Counted from the first letter of the stretch, positions 1 through 9,058 are shown. The stretch: 64,000 nucleotides of DNA from JAMQPK01 sp963761975 (GCA_963761975.1 CAVXIR010000002.1:2232001-2296000), one strand, 5' to 3'. Translations and numbers: made by a program. The notes: a model not told the origin generated them from the sequence alone.

Positions 1-25
1 GACGGCGGACAGGCGGACCTCGTTA

Positions 26-53
26 GTCCGGATTAAAGCCGGACACTACGTAC
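26..53 (+). repeat. Dispersed palindrome, tccgg...ccgga family (copy 1)
   Basis: An imperfect palindrome (gtccgg, attaaa, gccggac) is followed by actacgtac. The same stem and flank recur at 5191, 6569, 6616, 19179 and 55481 in both orientations, always between genes. No coding role is visible. Confidence 0.75.
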
Positions 54-84
54 TGCGGGAAGCGTCTCTTCCCATCAAAGGCAG

Positions 85-627
85 ATGATCTACCTCGATT
101 CGGTCATCTTGGATCTGGTCGAACGCGCGTGTCGCCGCTTTCAGCGTCTGACCGGTCGAACCAACGTGTGGCTGGCCCTGCAGCTCACCAATCTGAGCAT
201 CGTCGTGTACTTCGTCTGGGCTGGCGCGTATTTCTGGAGCGCGAACGTGGCGCTGCGGATCTTTATCGGAGTCGTCTGCAGTGGGGTGCTGTATGTGCTC
301 ATTCAGACGCTGTTCAAAGAACCGATCGAGACATTTGAAAACAATGCCTACCGGCGCGTGTTGAAGGGCCTGGGGAATCCGAGGCGGGTCCGGGACGCGC
401 TGCTTCGTATCTCGTTTCTGCTGATGTCGGTCGCGCTGGTGTATCCCGTGCTTCTCGTCTACATCGACGTTCATGCTCAAGTCCCGCTGCTGACCTATTC
501 GCTCGTCGTTCTCACGACGGCCGTGTTGTATCTGTTGGCTTGCGATCCCCTTCCGCCGAGCGCGGTGAAGCTGAAAGAACGTTCGCGCGAACCGGTGCCC
601 GCACGCGCGTCCGCTCACGAATCGTAA
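85..627 (+). CDS. Small four-helix membrane protein, unknown function
   Basis: A 180-residue protein that I cannot assign to a named family. Four hydrophobic stretches are visible, at about residues 30-52, 57-77, 108-131 and 135-153. They are separated by short charged loops such as FKEPIETFENN, which points to an inner-membrane protein. The tail is short, charged and basic. The ATG at 85 follows an aaaggcag stretch that can act as a ribosome binding site. The gene sits just after a dispersed palindrome and is followed by a strong hairpin at 651-695, so it is probably transcribed alone. An overlapping reading frame on the opposite strand is arginine- and histidine-rich and looks like a shadow. 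Coding status is likely from the clean hydrophobic periodicity; the function is unknown. Confidence 0.7.
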   Translation: MIYLDSVILDLVERACRRFQRLTGRTNVWLALQLTNLSIVVYFVWAGAYFWSANVALRIFIGVVCSGVLYVLIQTLFKEPIETFENNAYRRVLKGLGNPRRVRDALLRISFLLMSVALVYPVLLVYIDVHAQVPLLTYSLVVLTTAVLYLLACDPLPPSAVKLKERSREPVPARASAHES

Positions 628-650
628 TAGTGTCGGGTTGGGTTGACTTC

Positions 651-695
651 GCGAAGGGCACCGACTCGCGGCTCAGTGCGAGCAGTGCCCTTCGC
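651..695 (+). terminator. Hairpin downstream of the first gene
   Basis: The arms gcgaagggcac (651-661) and gtgcccttcgc (685-695) are perfect reverse complements, with an inner ctcgc/gcgag pairing in the loop. No T-run follows, so it is either a factor-dependent terminator or an RNA stabilising stem. Confidence 0.5.
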
Positions 696-920
696 CTTAC
701 ACGACAGGGTTGGCGACTCTTCCGACCCACGATATTAACGCCATTTCGCGCGGCGGGAGTGTGACGAAAAATGTCAGTTTTCGTTCTGGTTTAGGTCACG
801 AGCCCTGCCCGCGGGGGCGTTTGATGGCGCGTCGGCGTCACTGTAAAACCACCTCGATGATGACGGCGTTCGGTCCCCCCAAAAGCCGGCGTTTCTGGCC
901 AGATTCTTCCGTGATGGCAG

Positions 921-950
921 GACAAAACGCGACAAAGCGCGACAAGAAAT
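921..950 (+). promoter_or_regulatory. Three 10-base phased direct repeats, possible operator
   Basis: The units gacaaaacgc, gacaaagcgc and gacaagaaat lie end to end with a spacing of exactly one helical turn. They sit 58 to 87 bases upstream of the ankyrin gene start, a position that suits a regulator binding one DNA face. The role is inferred from spacing and position only. Confidence 0.3.
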
Positions 951-1007
951 CGGGCGAAATATAGGGGTCGCCGTAGTAGTATTTAGTTACAAAAGAGGAC
1001 ACAAAAT

Positions 1008-2681
1008 ATGCGGTCCAGAGCCCTCTTCGTTCTGCCGCTCGCGGGGGTGTTTACCCTGACGAGTTTTAGTGTGTTTGCACAGGCACCCCCGAGTCCAGCG
1101 ACAACGGGCGAAAGTGCCGCAACGAACGCACCGCCTACGGGTGTGGTTCCCGCGGTCAAACGAGATGCGCCGCTCGCCGACGCCGCCAAGCGAGGCGACA
1201 AGCAGTCAGTGCAGGCGTTGCTGAAAAAGAAAGCAGACGTCAATGCGCCGCAGAGTGATGGTGCCACCGCGCTGCACTGGACCACGTACCTGAGCGACGC
1301 CGAGACAAGCGCGTTGCTGATTCGCGCCGGCGCGAACGTGAATGCCAGGAACAGCTACGGTGTGACGCCGCTTGCGCTCGCGGCTGAACAAGGCAATGCC
1401 ACCATCATCGACCAGATGATGAAGGCCGGAGCCGATCCGAACGATCCCATTCATTTCGTCAACTCCGCGGAGACACCGCTGATGCACGCCGCTCGGGCCG
1501 GGAGCGCCGACGCGGTGAAGTTGTTTGTTCTGGCCGGCGCCAAGATCAACGCACGGGAAACCTGGAATGGACAATCTGCGCTGATGTGGGCCGCGGCCGA
1601 AGGACACGCGCCCGTTGTGCAGGCGCTCATCGATGGTGGTGCCGACCTCTACGCCCGGTCGAACGGCGGGACGACGCCGTTCATTTTTGCCGTGCGCAAG
1701 GGCGATATGGCGACGGTCAAGACCCTGCTGAACGCGGGCGTCGACGTCAACGAAAAACGAATTGATTCAGCTACCCCCTTGCTCGTGGCCGTCATCAACG
1801 GACACGAGGATCTCGTCGACCTGCTGCTCGAGAAGGGCGCTGACCCGAATGCTGAAGGCGGGTCAACCGCCTTGAGTGTGCAGGGGATGAAGGCCCGGCC
1901 GCAGCGCATCACGCTCAAGACCCCTTCGTATCGCGAGCAGCTTCGCGATGTCGGCACCGAAGGCGGGAACGGTGCCAATAACAGCTGGGGAAGGCCGCTT
2001 CAGGCAGCCGTCCATGTGGCGAACTGGCATATCAGTGATGAATTCATTTCGGTCAACATCGATCGGCTGCGCGTGATCAAGTCGCTGCTGAAGCACGGCG
2101 CCGACGTCAACGGCCGCAACAGCGACATGGAGCCGCGCTGGTCGGGCGCGAGGTACCGCCGGCGCCAGGTTGGATCAACCGCCTTCCTGTTTGCTGCCAA
2201 GTCGAACGACATCGAGGCCATGAAGCTGCTCCTCGAGAACGGGGCGGATCCGAAGATCAACACCGGCTTGAACATCAACGCGTTGATGCTGTCTGCCGGC
2301 ATCGCGTGGGCCTCGAATCAGGATCGTGCAGGCGAGGAGCAGGTGCTCGAAGTCGTCAAGTTCCTGGTCGAAGACCTGAAGTTTGACGTCAATTTCGTCG
2401 CCGACACCGGCGAGACTGCGCTGCACGCGGCCGCGTATCGTGGCGCCGACAGCGTCGTGCAATACCTGTTCGACAAAGGCGCGAAGCTCGACGTGCCGGA
2501 TCTAGCGGGACGAACACCGCTTCAGGTGGCTGATGGCGTCGAGTACGGAAATTCATTTGCCGCGAACCCGACGACTGCGGCACTGCTGCGCAAGCTCGGC
2601 GCAAAGGAAATTCCCTGTCCGGGGCTGTGTCCGAATCTCATCCCCGAAGACAAATTGCCGCCCGAGGAGGCTGTGCGATGA
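1008..2681 (+). CDS. Secreted ankyrin-repeat protein (module 1)
   Basis: A 557-residue protein with an N-terminal signal peptide (MRSRALFVLPLAG, ending near FAQA at about residue 26), so it should act in the periplasm or outside the cell. From about residue 48 onward it is built of consecutive ankyrin repeats, seen as recurring GATALHWTTY, GVTPLALAAEQGN, QSALMWAAAEGH and ETALHAAAYRGAD blocks of about 33 residues. Ankyrin repeats bind proteins and no catalytic motif is visible. The start has an agaggacac ribosome binding site. The stop overlaps the next start by four bases (ATGA), which implies translational coupling to the DUF1592 cytochrome. A homologue with the same C-terminal pattern (TAALLRKL) lies at 60376-61881 beside the same two partner families. 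The client protein is unknown. Confidence 0.9.
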   Translation: MRSRALFVLPLAGVFTLTSFSVFAQAPPSPATTGESAATNAPPTGVVPAVKRDAPLADAAKRGDKQSVQALLKKKADVNAPQSDGATALHWTTYLSDAETSALLIRAGANVNARNSYGVTPLALAAEQGNATIIDQMMKAGADPNDPIHFVNSAETPLMHAARAGSADAVKLFVLAGAKINARETWNGQSALMWAAAEGHAPVVQALIDGGADLYARSNGGTTPFIFAVRKGDMATVKTLLNAGVDVNEKRIDSATPLLVAVINGHEDLVDLLLEKGADPNAEGGSTALSVQGMKARPQRITLKTPSYREQLRDVGTEGGNGANNSWGRPLQAAVHVANWHISDEFISVNIDRLRVIKSLLKHGADVNGRNSDMEPRWSGARYRRRQVGSTAFLFAAKSNDIEAMKLLLENGADPKINTGLNINALMLSAGIAWASNQDRAGEEQVLEVVKFLVEDLKFDVNFVADTGETALHAAAYRGADSVVQYLFDKGAKLDVPDLAGRTPLQVADGVEYGNSFAANPTTAALLRKLGAKEIPCPGLCPNLIPEDKLPPEEAVR

Positions 2682-5185
2682 AACACGTGATGCTGGTTGC
2701 GGCGACATGTCTGGTTGTTGCCGTTGCCGTTAATGCACAGAACGCGCCCGCCTCCGCGCGGGCTTCGCAGAACGCTCCGGCGAGGCAGGCTGCGACTCCT
2801 GCACCCGCAGCAGCGGAGAGCGTGTCGGCGAATCAGGCAGTCGTCCAGAAATACTGCGTCAGCTGCCACAACGAGAAGCTGAAGTCGGGTGGACTCGCGC
2901 TCACCGCTCTGGACATGGCGAGCGTGGCGAAGAATATCGAGCCGTGGGAGCACGTCATCCGCAAGGTACGAACCGGAGCGATGCCGCCCGTCGGCCGGCC
3001 CCGGCCTGAAAAGGCTATGGCCCTGAGCCTTGTCACGTATCTCGAGACCGAGCTCGACAAGGTTGCGGTCGCCAATCCGAACCCGGGCCGTCCAACGCTG
3101 CAGCGGATGAACCGCTCGGAATATCGCAATGCGATTCGCGACCTGCTGGCCATCGAAATCGATGCGTCGACGCTGCTGCCGGCCGACGTCGCCGGCCACG
3201 GGTTCGACAACAACGCCGACGCCCTGACGCTGTCGCCCGCACTGACAGAGCGATATTTGGGAGCCGCGGCGAAGATCAGCCAGTTGGCGCTGGCGCGGCC
3301 GCGCGGCATGCCGTTGCCCGAGACCTTCTTCGTGCCGACCGATCGCAACCAGGGAACGCGTGTCAACGACGATCTGCCGTTCGGATCGCGCGGCGGGCTC
3401 GTCATCAGCTACTTCTTCCCGGCCGACGGTGAGTATCTGTTCGAGATGCGGCCGCAGGAAGGTGGAGCGGGCGGCGGATTCCAGGGTGTCACCGCAGAAC
3501 CCCATCAAATCGACGTGGCCATCGACAACTCGCGCATCTGGACCGGAATGCTTGGTGGTCCGAAGTTCGGCCGTGGACGCGGAGGCGACCCGGATGCGGC
3601 CGGCGACTACCCGCGAGAGGATCGCAACAAGATGATCCTCGACGCGCTCCGGTTCAAGGCGACGGTGAAGGGTGGCTCGCATCAGGTTCAGGCGTACTTC
3701 GCCGCAAAGACGTCGGCGTATCTCGAAGACCTCTTCGACCAGTCGCTGCGTCGCGATCCTTACAGAGCGGGCGGCGGCGAGCCCAAGATCTCCAGTCTCA
3801 CGATTACGGGGCCCCTGCCCGAGGGCGGGGTGTCAGGCGAATCGGCGAGCCGCAAGCGCGTGCTCATCTGCTCGCCCAAGCTTCGCGCCTCCAATGCTGC
3901 CGTGCGGCGGGCTGAAGACGAGGAAGCGGCGTGCGCGAGGAACATCATTTCAACGCTGGCGCGCCGTGCGTATCGCCGTCCCGTGACGGAGGTGGATCTT
4001 CAGGTGCCGCTGAACTCGTATCGCGACGGCGCGAGCAAAGGCGGGTTCGAGGCGGGCATCGAGCTCGCGCTTCGCAGCATTCTCGTCAGTCCGAAGTTCA
4101 TTTTCCGGTTCGAGGCCCAGCCTCCGACGGCTGCGCCGAATACGCCGTATCGCGTCAGCGACATCGAGTTGGCGTCGCGGCTGTCCTTCTTCCTGTGGAG
4201 CAGCATTCCAGACGAAGCCCTCCTGGACGTGGCGGCGAAAAACACGCTGCACAGGCCAGAGGTGCTGCAGCAGCAGGTGCGGCGCATGCTCGCCGACCCG
4301 AAGTCGCAGGCGCTCGTCGAGAATTTCGCGGGACAGTGGCTGCACCTTCGCAACGTGCAGGTGCACCAGCCGAGCCCGGAATTGCTTTTCCATTTTGACG
4401 ACAACCTGCGCAAGGCGTTCGAGCAGGAAACCGAGCTGTTCTTCGAGAGCATCATCCGCGAGGACCGCAGCGTCGTCGATCTGCTCGATGCCAACTACAC
4501 GTTCCTGAATGAACGCCTCGCCAAGCACTACGGCATCGAAGGCGTCTACGGCGAACGGTTCAGACGTGTGTCGTTGGCAGCCGACAGCCCACGCGGCGGG
4601 TTGCTGGGACAAGGGTCGATTCTGATGGCGACCTCGTATCCGAATCGAACCTCGCCGGTGATCCGAGGGAAATGGATTCTGGAGAATGTGTTCGGCGCGC
4701 CGCCGCCACCACCTCCACCGAACGTGCCCGAGCTGAAAGACAGCCGTGACCCGCGCAAGGTGCTGCCGATGCGCGAACAGCTGGCGGCGCACCGCGCGAA
4801 TCCCGCGTGCGCAGGCTGCCACGCGCAGATGGATCAGCTGGGGTTTGCGCTGGAAAACTTCGATGGGATTGGCGAGTGGAGAGACATTTACGCCTCGGGC
4901 GCGCGGGTCGACGCATCGGCGCAGCTGCCCGACGGCACGAAGTTCAACGGGCCAGCAGACCTCCGAAAGGTTCTGCGGACGCACTCGGACGAGTTCACGA
5001 CGACTGTTACCGAGAAATTGTTGACCTATGCCCTCGGACGGGGGCTCGAGGCGAGCGACGCACCGGCGGTCCGCAAGATTAAGCGGGATGCCGATCGCGA
5101 AAACTACCGGTTTGCGGCACTAATTCAGGCGATTGTAACCAGTACACCGTTTACAATGAGAATGGCAGTAGAGGACGCGAACTAG
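2678..5185 (+). CDS. DUF1592-family planctomycete-type c-type cytochrome (module 1)
   Basis: About 835 residues with an N-terminal signal peptide. Domain order: a c-type heme site CVSCH near residue 60; a DUF1587-like region (MNRSEYRNAIRDLL); a DUF1595-like region (ARRAYRRPVTEVD); DUF1592 (ELASRLSFFLWSSIPDE); DUF1588 with a second heme motif CAGCH; and a C-terminal DUF1585 part (EKLLTYALGRGLE). This architecture is known from planctomycetes and acidobacteria, where its substrate is unestablished; two covalent hemes suggest periplasmic electron transfer. I chose the ATG at 2678 over the in-frame GTG at 2627 because gaggagg precedes it, it overlaps the upstream stop by four bases, and it gives a proper signal peptide. 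A DUF1552 gene follows. A paralogue lies at 56579-59000. Confidence 0.92.
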   Translation: MKHVMLVAATCLVVAVAVNAQNAPASARASQNAPARQAATPAPAAAESVSANQAVVQKYCVSCHNEKLKSGGLALTALDMASVAKNIEPWEHVIRKVRTGAMPPVGRPRPEKAMALSLVTYLETELDKVAVANPNPGRPTLQRMNRSEYRNAIRDLLAIEIDASTLLPADVAGHGFDNNADALTLSPALTERYLGAAAKISQLALARPRGMPLPETFFVPTDRNQGTRVNDDLPFGSRGGLVISYFFPADGEYLFEMRPQEGGAGGGFQGVTAEPHQIDVAIDNSRIWTGMLGGPKFGRGRGGDPDAAGDYPREDRNKMILDALRFKATVKGGSHQVQAYFAAKTSAYLEDLFDQSLRRDPYRAGGGEPKISSLTITGPLPEGGVSGESASRKRVLICSPKLRASNAAVRRAEDEEAACARNIISTLARRAYRRPVTEVDLQVPLNSYRDGASKGGFEAGIELALRSILVSPKFIFRFEAQPPTAAPNTPYRVSDIELASRLSFFLWSSIPDEALLDVAAKNTLHRPEVLQQQVRRMLADPKSQALVENFAGQWLHLRNVQVHQPSPELLFHFDDNLRKAFEQETELFFESIIREDRSVVDLLDANYTFLNERLAKHYGIEGVYGERFRRVSLAADSPRGGLLGQGSILMATSYPNRTSPVIRGKWILENVFGAPPPPPPPNVPELKDSRDPRKVLPMREQLAAHRANPACAGCHAQMDQLGFALENFDGIGEWRDIYASGARVDASAQLPDGTKFNGPADLRKVLRTHSDEFTTTVTEKLLTYALGRGLEASDAPAVRKIKRDADRENYRFAALIQAIVTSTPFTMRMAVEDAN

Positions 5186-5190
5186 GAGCA

Positions 5191-5218
5191 GTACGTAGTG
5201 TCCGGCTTTAGCCGGACC
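5191..5218 (+). repeat. Dispersed palindrome, tccgg...ccgga family (copy 2)
   Basis: The sequence gtacgtagtg is followed by the stem tccggctttagccgga, between the DUF1592 stop and the DUF1552 ribosome binding site (caggagg). It lies inside an operon, so it would be transcribed and could form a stem in the mRNA. Confidence 0.8.
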
Positions 5219-5235
5219 ACTCAGGAGGCTTTCGA

Positions 5236-6564
5236 ATGGTGATCACAAAGTTAGTGCTGCCACGGCGCACGTTTATCCGCGGCATCGGTGCAACCGTCGC
5301 GCTGCCGTTCCTCGACGCGATGGTGCCAGCGATGAGGGCGCAGGCGAAGGCCGCGCCACGATTCACGGCCATCTACTGCGGAAATGGCGCCAACATGGGC
5401 GAATGGACGCCATCCACAGACGGCGTCGGGTTCGCGATGTCTTCGAGCCTGAAGCCGATCGAGGCCTTCCGCGATCGCCTCGTGGTCGTTACCGGCCTCG
5501 ATAACTACCAGGCGACGGATCAGGGCGACGTCGGCGGTCAGCATCCTCGCGCCGCACCGGCGTTCATGAGCTGCGCACACCCGAAGCAGACCGAGGGCGC
5601 AGACGTCGTCGCAGGCACGACGATCGATCAGTTGATTGCCCAGCAGATCTGTCGCGACAGCAAGCTGCCGTCGCTGGAAGTCTCGGTCGACCGCAACGAC
5701 GTCGTTGGCGCGTGCGACCACGGCTATGCTTGCGCCTACATGAACTCGATGTCGTGGAGTTCGCCGACGAGCCCGCTGCCGTCGGAAACGAATCCACGAT
5801 TTGTCTTCGAGCGGATGTTCGGAGTGGGCACCACCGCCGAAGAGCGGCTGGCTCGAGTCAAAGAGGATCGGAGCATCCTCGACGGGCTTACGCAGGAAAT
5901 CTCGCAGCTTCGGCGCAAGCTCGGCTCAACCGACCGCAACAAGCTCGGTCAGTATTTCGATGCGGTTCGCGACGTCGAGCAGCGCATCATGAGGGCCGAG
6001 TCGACCAACAGCAACTTCGAGGTGCCCGAGCAGCCCGTTGGCGTGCCGGAGACCTTCAAGGAATACATCGAGCTGATGTTCGACCTCCAGGTGCTCGCAT
6101 TCCAGGCCGACATCACGCGCGTCAGTTCTTTGATGATGGCGCGCGAAAACGTCAATCGTTCGTATCCCGAGATTGGGCTGCCGGAGGCACATCACTCGAT
6201 ATCGCACCACGGCAACAATCCGGAGAAGATGAAGAACTACGCGAAGCTGAACGCCTATCACGTCGAAACGCTGGGCTACTACCTGAAGAAGCTGGAATCG
6301 ATCAAGGATGGCGAAGGGACCCTCCTCGATCACACCGCTGTGCTCTTCGGCAGCGGCATGAGCGAAGGCAACACCCACAACAATTACAACGTTCCCGTGA
6401 TTGTCGTGGGCGGACGTTCGCAGGGGATTAAGGCCAATCGTCACCTCCGGTATCCGAAGGGGACGCCGCTGGCCAATCTCATGCTGGGTCTTTCGGACCG
6501 GTACGGCGTGAAGGTGGACAAATTCGGCGACAGCACCTCGGCAATCGATTTGCTGACAGTCTGA
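5236..6564 (+). CDS. Tat-exported DUF1552 protein (module 1)
   Basis: A 442-residue protein of the DUF1552 family, related by fold to the DUF1501/sulfatase-like proteins encoded beside planctomycete-type cytochromes. The N-terminus carries a twin-arginine signal (RRTFIRG, residues 10-16, then a hydrophobic stretch), so it should be exported folded, probably with a cofactor. Conserved-looking blocks include the His-rich PEAHHSISHHGNNPEKM and LLDHTAVLFGSGMSEGN, which could bind metal. The start is supported by caggagg just upstream. It forms one operon with the ankyrin and DUF1592 genes before it. The same family is repeated at 58997-60376 with near-identical N-terminal wording (LPRRTF.RGIGAT.ALP). 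The biochemical activity has not been established for the family as far as I know. Confidence 0.9.
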   Translation: MVITKLVLPRRTFIRGIGATVALPFLDAMVPAMRAQAKAAPRFTAIYCGNGANMGEWTPSTDGVGFAMSSSLKPIEAFRDRLVVVTGLDNYQATDQGDVGGQHPRAAPAFMSCAHPKQTEGADVVAGTTIDQLIAQQICRDSKLPSLEVSVDRNDVVGACDHGYACAYMNSMSWSSPTSPLPSETNPRFVFERMFGVGTTAEERLARVKEDRSILDGLTQEISQLRRKLGSTDRNKLGQYFDAVRDVEQRIMRAESTNSNFEVPEQPVGVPETFKEYIELMFDLQVLAFQADITRVSSLMMARENVNRSYPEIGLPEAHHSISHHGNNPEKMKNYAKLNAYHVETLGYYLKKLESIKDGEGTLLDHTAVLFGSGMSEGNTHNNYNVPVIVVGGRSQGIKANRHLRYPKGTPLANLMLGLSDRYGVKVDKFGDSTSAIDLLTV

Positions 6565-6568
6565 GGTA

Positions 6569-6609
6569 GTACGTAGTGTCCGGCTTTAGCCTGGCTTTAG
6601 CCGGACCGT
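6569..6609 (+). repeat. Dispersed palindrome, extended copy (copy 3)
   Basis: gtacgtagtgtccgg leads into a stem whose centre is partly duplicated (ctttagcctggctttag). The duplication suggests a local slippage event inside the repeat. Confidence 0.75.
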
Positions 6610-6615
6610 TAGACA

Positions 6616-6646
6616 GTACGTAGTGTCCGGCTTCAGCCGGACCGTT
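6616..6646 (+). repeat. Dispersed palindrome (copy 4)
   Basis: gtacgtagtg is followed by tccggcttcagccggaccgt. It lies in tandem with the extended copy just before it and immediately upstream of the intrinsic terminator. Confidence 0.8.
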
Positions 6647-6650
6647 CTCA

Positions 6651-6691
6651 AGGACGTTGTGGCACCAATGGCGCCATAACGTCCTTTTTTT
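6651..6691 (+). terminator. Intrinsic terminator of the ankyrin-DUF1592-DUF1552 operon
   Basis: The perfect 8-base arms aggacgtt (6651-6658) and aacgtcct (6678-6685) enclose a further partial tggc/gcca pairing. They are followed directly by a run of seven T. This is the clearest rho-independent terminator in the window. Confidence 0.85.
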
Positions 6692-6709
6692 GTGGTTACA
6701 ATCGGCGTC

Positions 6710-9052
6710 ATGCACACCCGCCGAGTCCTGACGGCCGTTCTGGTGCTCTTGATCACCTGCGGCCCGTTATCCGCGCAAACATCCACGCTGACAGGACGCA
6801 TCGTCGATCCGCTCGGCGGCCACGTGGCGAATGCCGATATCACACTCGTCACGAACACCTCGCAGAGAGTGAATGCGACGCGTTCGAGAGCCGACGGGGC
6901 GTTTGCGTTCGATGCCGTCGCGCCAGGCGAGTACGTACTTGAAGTCCACGCTCCAGGGTTCGCCGCATTAGCGCAACCGGTCACCGTTGGGAACGCGTCT
7001 GCCGCTGTGACGGTGACGCTCAAGATCGCGGGTATTGCGGAAGATGTGACCGTGCAGGGGGCGATGACGGGCACCGCGGCAACAGGTAAGACGAACCTGC
7101 CGGTCCGCGAACTGCCGCTGACAATCCAGAGCGTCGCCAGCGATGTCATCCGCGAGCAGGGAGCGAACGATCTCGTGGCCGCGCTGCAGAACGTGCCGGG
7201 GGTCTATGCGTTCACGAACTATGGCGTGTACGAGGGCTACACGTTTCGCGGGTTCGTGGATCTGTTTCCTTCGCTGGCCAATCAGCTGGTCGACGGCGTT
7301 CGGCACGAAGGTAATCGCATCAATACCCAGCTGACGAACGTCGAGCGGGTGGAAGTGCTGAAGGGACCCTCGTCGGCGCTCTACGGAGGTGGGGCCATTG
7401 GCGCGACCGTCAATCTGATTCGGAAGAAACCATCGGCCCAGCCCGCGTACGATTTCTCGGTGGCAGCCGGAAGCTGGAGCTTGACGCGTGGAACGGCCGG
7501 TGCCACGGGACGTCTGATGTCCGACACAGTTCTCTACCGGCTCGACGTGGGTCTCGAAAGCAATGATGGTTACCGGCACAACAACGCGACACGCCTCCAG
7601 ATGTCGCCATCAGTGGCCTGGCGGATCGGGACCAATGATCAAGTCAACGTCTACTACACGTTCAATCGCGATCGTTTCGACGGCGATGCCGGCATTCCGC
7701 TCCTGAATACAGACTTCGGATCTCCACTGCCGGAAAGCGCCTTCCCGGATGTGCCTCGCGATCGAAACTACCGGACCCCATTCGATGTCGCGGAGAGCTA
7801 CGATCACAATCTGCAGATGACGTACGCCCGCCAGTTGAGCCGCTCGTGGGGTTTTCGCAACACGTTCTCGTACCGCCCCGTCAACGACGACTACTTTCTC
7901 GCCGAGTTCCTGGTCGTCGAATCGCCGAGTGCTGTCTACCGTGAATATCTGCAGTTCAAACACTTTCGGAGGCCCATCACAGACCTTGCCGAATTCACGA
8001 CACAACTTTCCGGCCGCGTCGAGCACAACATCATCCTGGGCTGGGAAGGACAGCATTACACGAGCCGGACGAACACGATTCCGGACGGCGGCGTCGCGCA
8101 GGCGGAATATATCGATCTGTTCAACCCGATCGAGACGCAACAGCCGATTCCACAGCCGCTCGCTCGTGTCGCTTATTTCACGCACAACACGAACGCGTTC
8201 TACGCCCAGGATCACCTGACGCTGGGCCCTCGGCTCAAGGCGATGGTCGGCGGCCGAGTCGATGTCTTCCGGCGTACAAGCCACAACAATCCGGTGACGG
8301 GCGGGACGGAGACTGAGGGTCCTCTGCTGCGGCGCGAAGCTGAGTCGCTGACTGGCCGCCTGGGCCTCGTGTATCAGCCGCTCGCCACCCTGGACCTTTA
8401 TGGCTCGTTTGCCAATTCGTTTCGACCACTGACGCAGGCGCAGCCGGACGGCACGACGCTCGAGCCGGAAAAGGGCAGACAGCTGGAATTCGGGCAGCGT
8501 TTCCACTGGCTGCGCGATCGACTGCAGCTCAACACCGTGCTCTTTCACATCGTTCGCGAGAACGTGGCATTTTCCCGCCCCGGCGGCTTCTTCGATCAGG
8601 CGAGCGAGGTGCGATCGCGCGGATTTGAAGCGGATGTGACGACCGCGCCCGTATCGAACTGGCGCATCAATGGCGGCTATGCGTTTACGAACGCCGAGTT
8701 CGGCGACTATCTGGTCGATGCCGAGACGAATCTGAGAGGCAACGCCTCTATCATGGCGCCACGGCACATGTTCAACCTGTGGACCGCGTATGACTGGCGG
8801 AGTGGGTTTGGTCTCAACATCGGTCTGCGGTCCCAGAGCCGCATGTTCATCGATCGCAACAATGATTTCACGATCGACGGCTACGGCCTGCTCAATCTCG
8901 GCGCACGATACCGGCGAGGTCGAGTCGAATACGCGGTGAACATCAACAATGTCACAGACACGGAGTACTTCGCCTCGGTGCTGTACGACAGCCAGTTGTA
9001 TCCAGGTGAGCCGACGAACGTGCTCGCCACCGTTCGTGTTCGCCTGAGATAG
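6710..9052 (+). CDS. TonB-dependent siderophore-type receptor
   Basis: An outer-membrane receptor of about 780 residues. After a signal peptide (MHTRRVLTAVLVLL, ending at LSAQ) comes a carboxypeptidase-regulatory-like beta-sandwich (about residues 25-105, LTGRIVDPLGGHV). A plug domain follows (LPLTIQSVASDVI, then VERVEVLKGPSSALYGGG), and then a beta-barrel to the C-terminus, which ends in the barrel-closing pattern LATVRVRLR. The plug wording resembles the FhuA/FpvA siderophore receptor class. The ATG at 6710 is preferred over the upstream GTG at 6692 because the latter lies directly on the terminator T-run and would disturb the signal peptide. The PepSY gene starts 6 bases after the stop, so the two form an operon, consistent with ferric-siderophore uptake. 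The ligand itself is not deducible. Confidence 0.88.
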   Translation: MHTRRVLTAVLVLLITCGPLSAQTSTLTGRIVDPLGGHVANADITLVTNTSQRVNATRSRADGAFAFDAVAPGEYVLEVHAPGFAALAQPVTVGNASAAVTVTLKIAGIAEDVTVQGAMTGTAATGKTNLPVRELPLTIQSVASDVIREQGANDLVAALQNVPGVYAFTNYGVYEGYTFRGFVDLFPSLANQLVDGVRHEGNRINTQLTNVERVEVLKGPSSALYGGGAIGATVNLIRKKPSAQPAYDFSVAAGSWSLTRGTAGATGRLMSDTVLYRLDVGLESNDGYRHNNATRLQMSPSVAWRIGTNDQVNVYYTFNRDRFDGDAGIPLLNTDFGSPLPESAFPDVPRDRNYRTPFDVAESYDHNLQMTYARQLSRSWGFRNTFSYRPVNDDYFLAEFLVVESPSAVYREYLQFKHFRRPITDLAEFTTQLSGRVEHNIILGWEGQHYTSRTNTIPDGGVAQAEYIDLFNPIETQQPIPQPLARVAYFTHNTNAFYAQDHLTLGPRLKAMVGGRVDVFRRTSHNNPVTGGTETEGPLLRREAESLTGRLGLVYQPLATLDLYGSFANSFRPLTQAQPDGTTLEPEKGRQLEFGQRFHWLRDRLQLNTVLFHIVRENVAFSRPGGFFDQASEVRSRGFEADVTTAPVSNWRINGGYAFTNAEFGDYLVDAETNLRGNASIMAPRHMFNLWTAYDWRSGFGLNIGLRSQSRMFIDRNNDFTIDGYGLLNLGARYRRGRVEYAVNINNVTDTEYFASVLYDSQLYPGEPTNVLATVRVRLR

Positions 9053-9058
9053 ACGCCG

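Larger units (their letters stand above)
628..1007 (+). other. 380-base spacer between membrane protein and ankyrin operon
   Basis: No convincing gene is present. The spacer holds a perfect 11-base hairpin (651-695) near its start, a three-copy 10-base phased repeat at 921-950, and an agagga ribosome binding site just before the ATG at 1008. The two short reading frames crossing it have no family features. Confidence 0.6.

Noticed and set aside
46..618. 190-residue frame opposite the first membrane protein
   Set aside because: Arg/His-rich composition typical of antisense shadows in high-GC DNA; no motif.
628..1007. tRNA or small RNA in the spacer
   Set aside because: The only clear structure is the 11-base hairpin; no tRNA-like arms or anticodon loop were seen.
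2522..3682. 386-residue minus frame inside the DUF1592 gene
   Set aside because: Lies fully antisense to a clear cytochrome gene and has no recognisable domain.
5191..6646. Insertion sequence ends
   Set aside because: The palindromes are short, no transposase or target duplication is visible, and copies occur inside operons.
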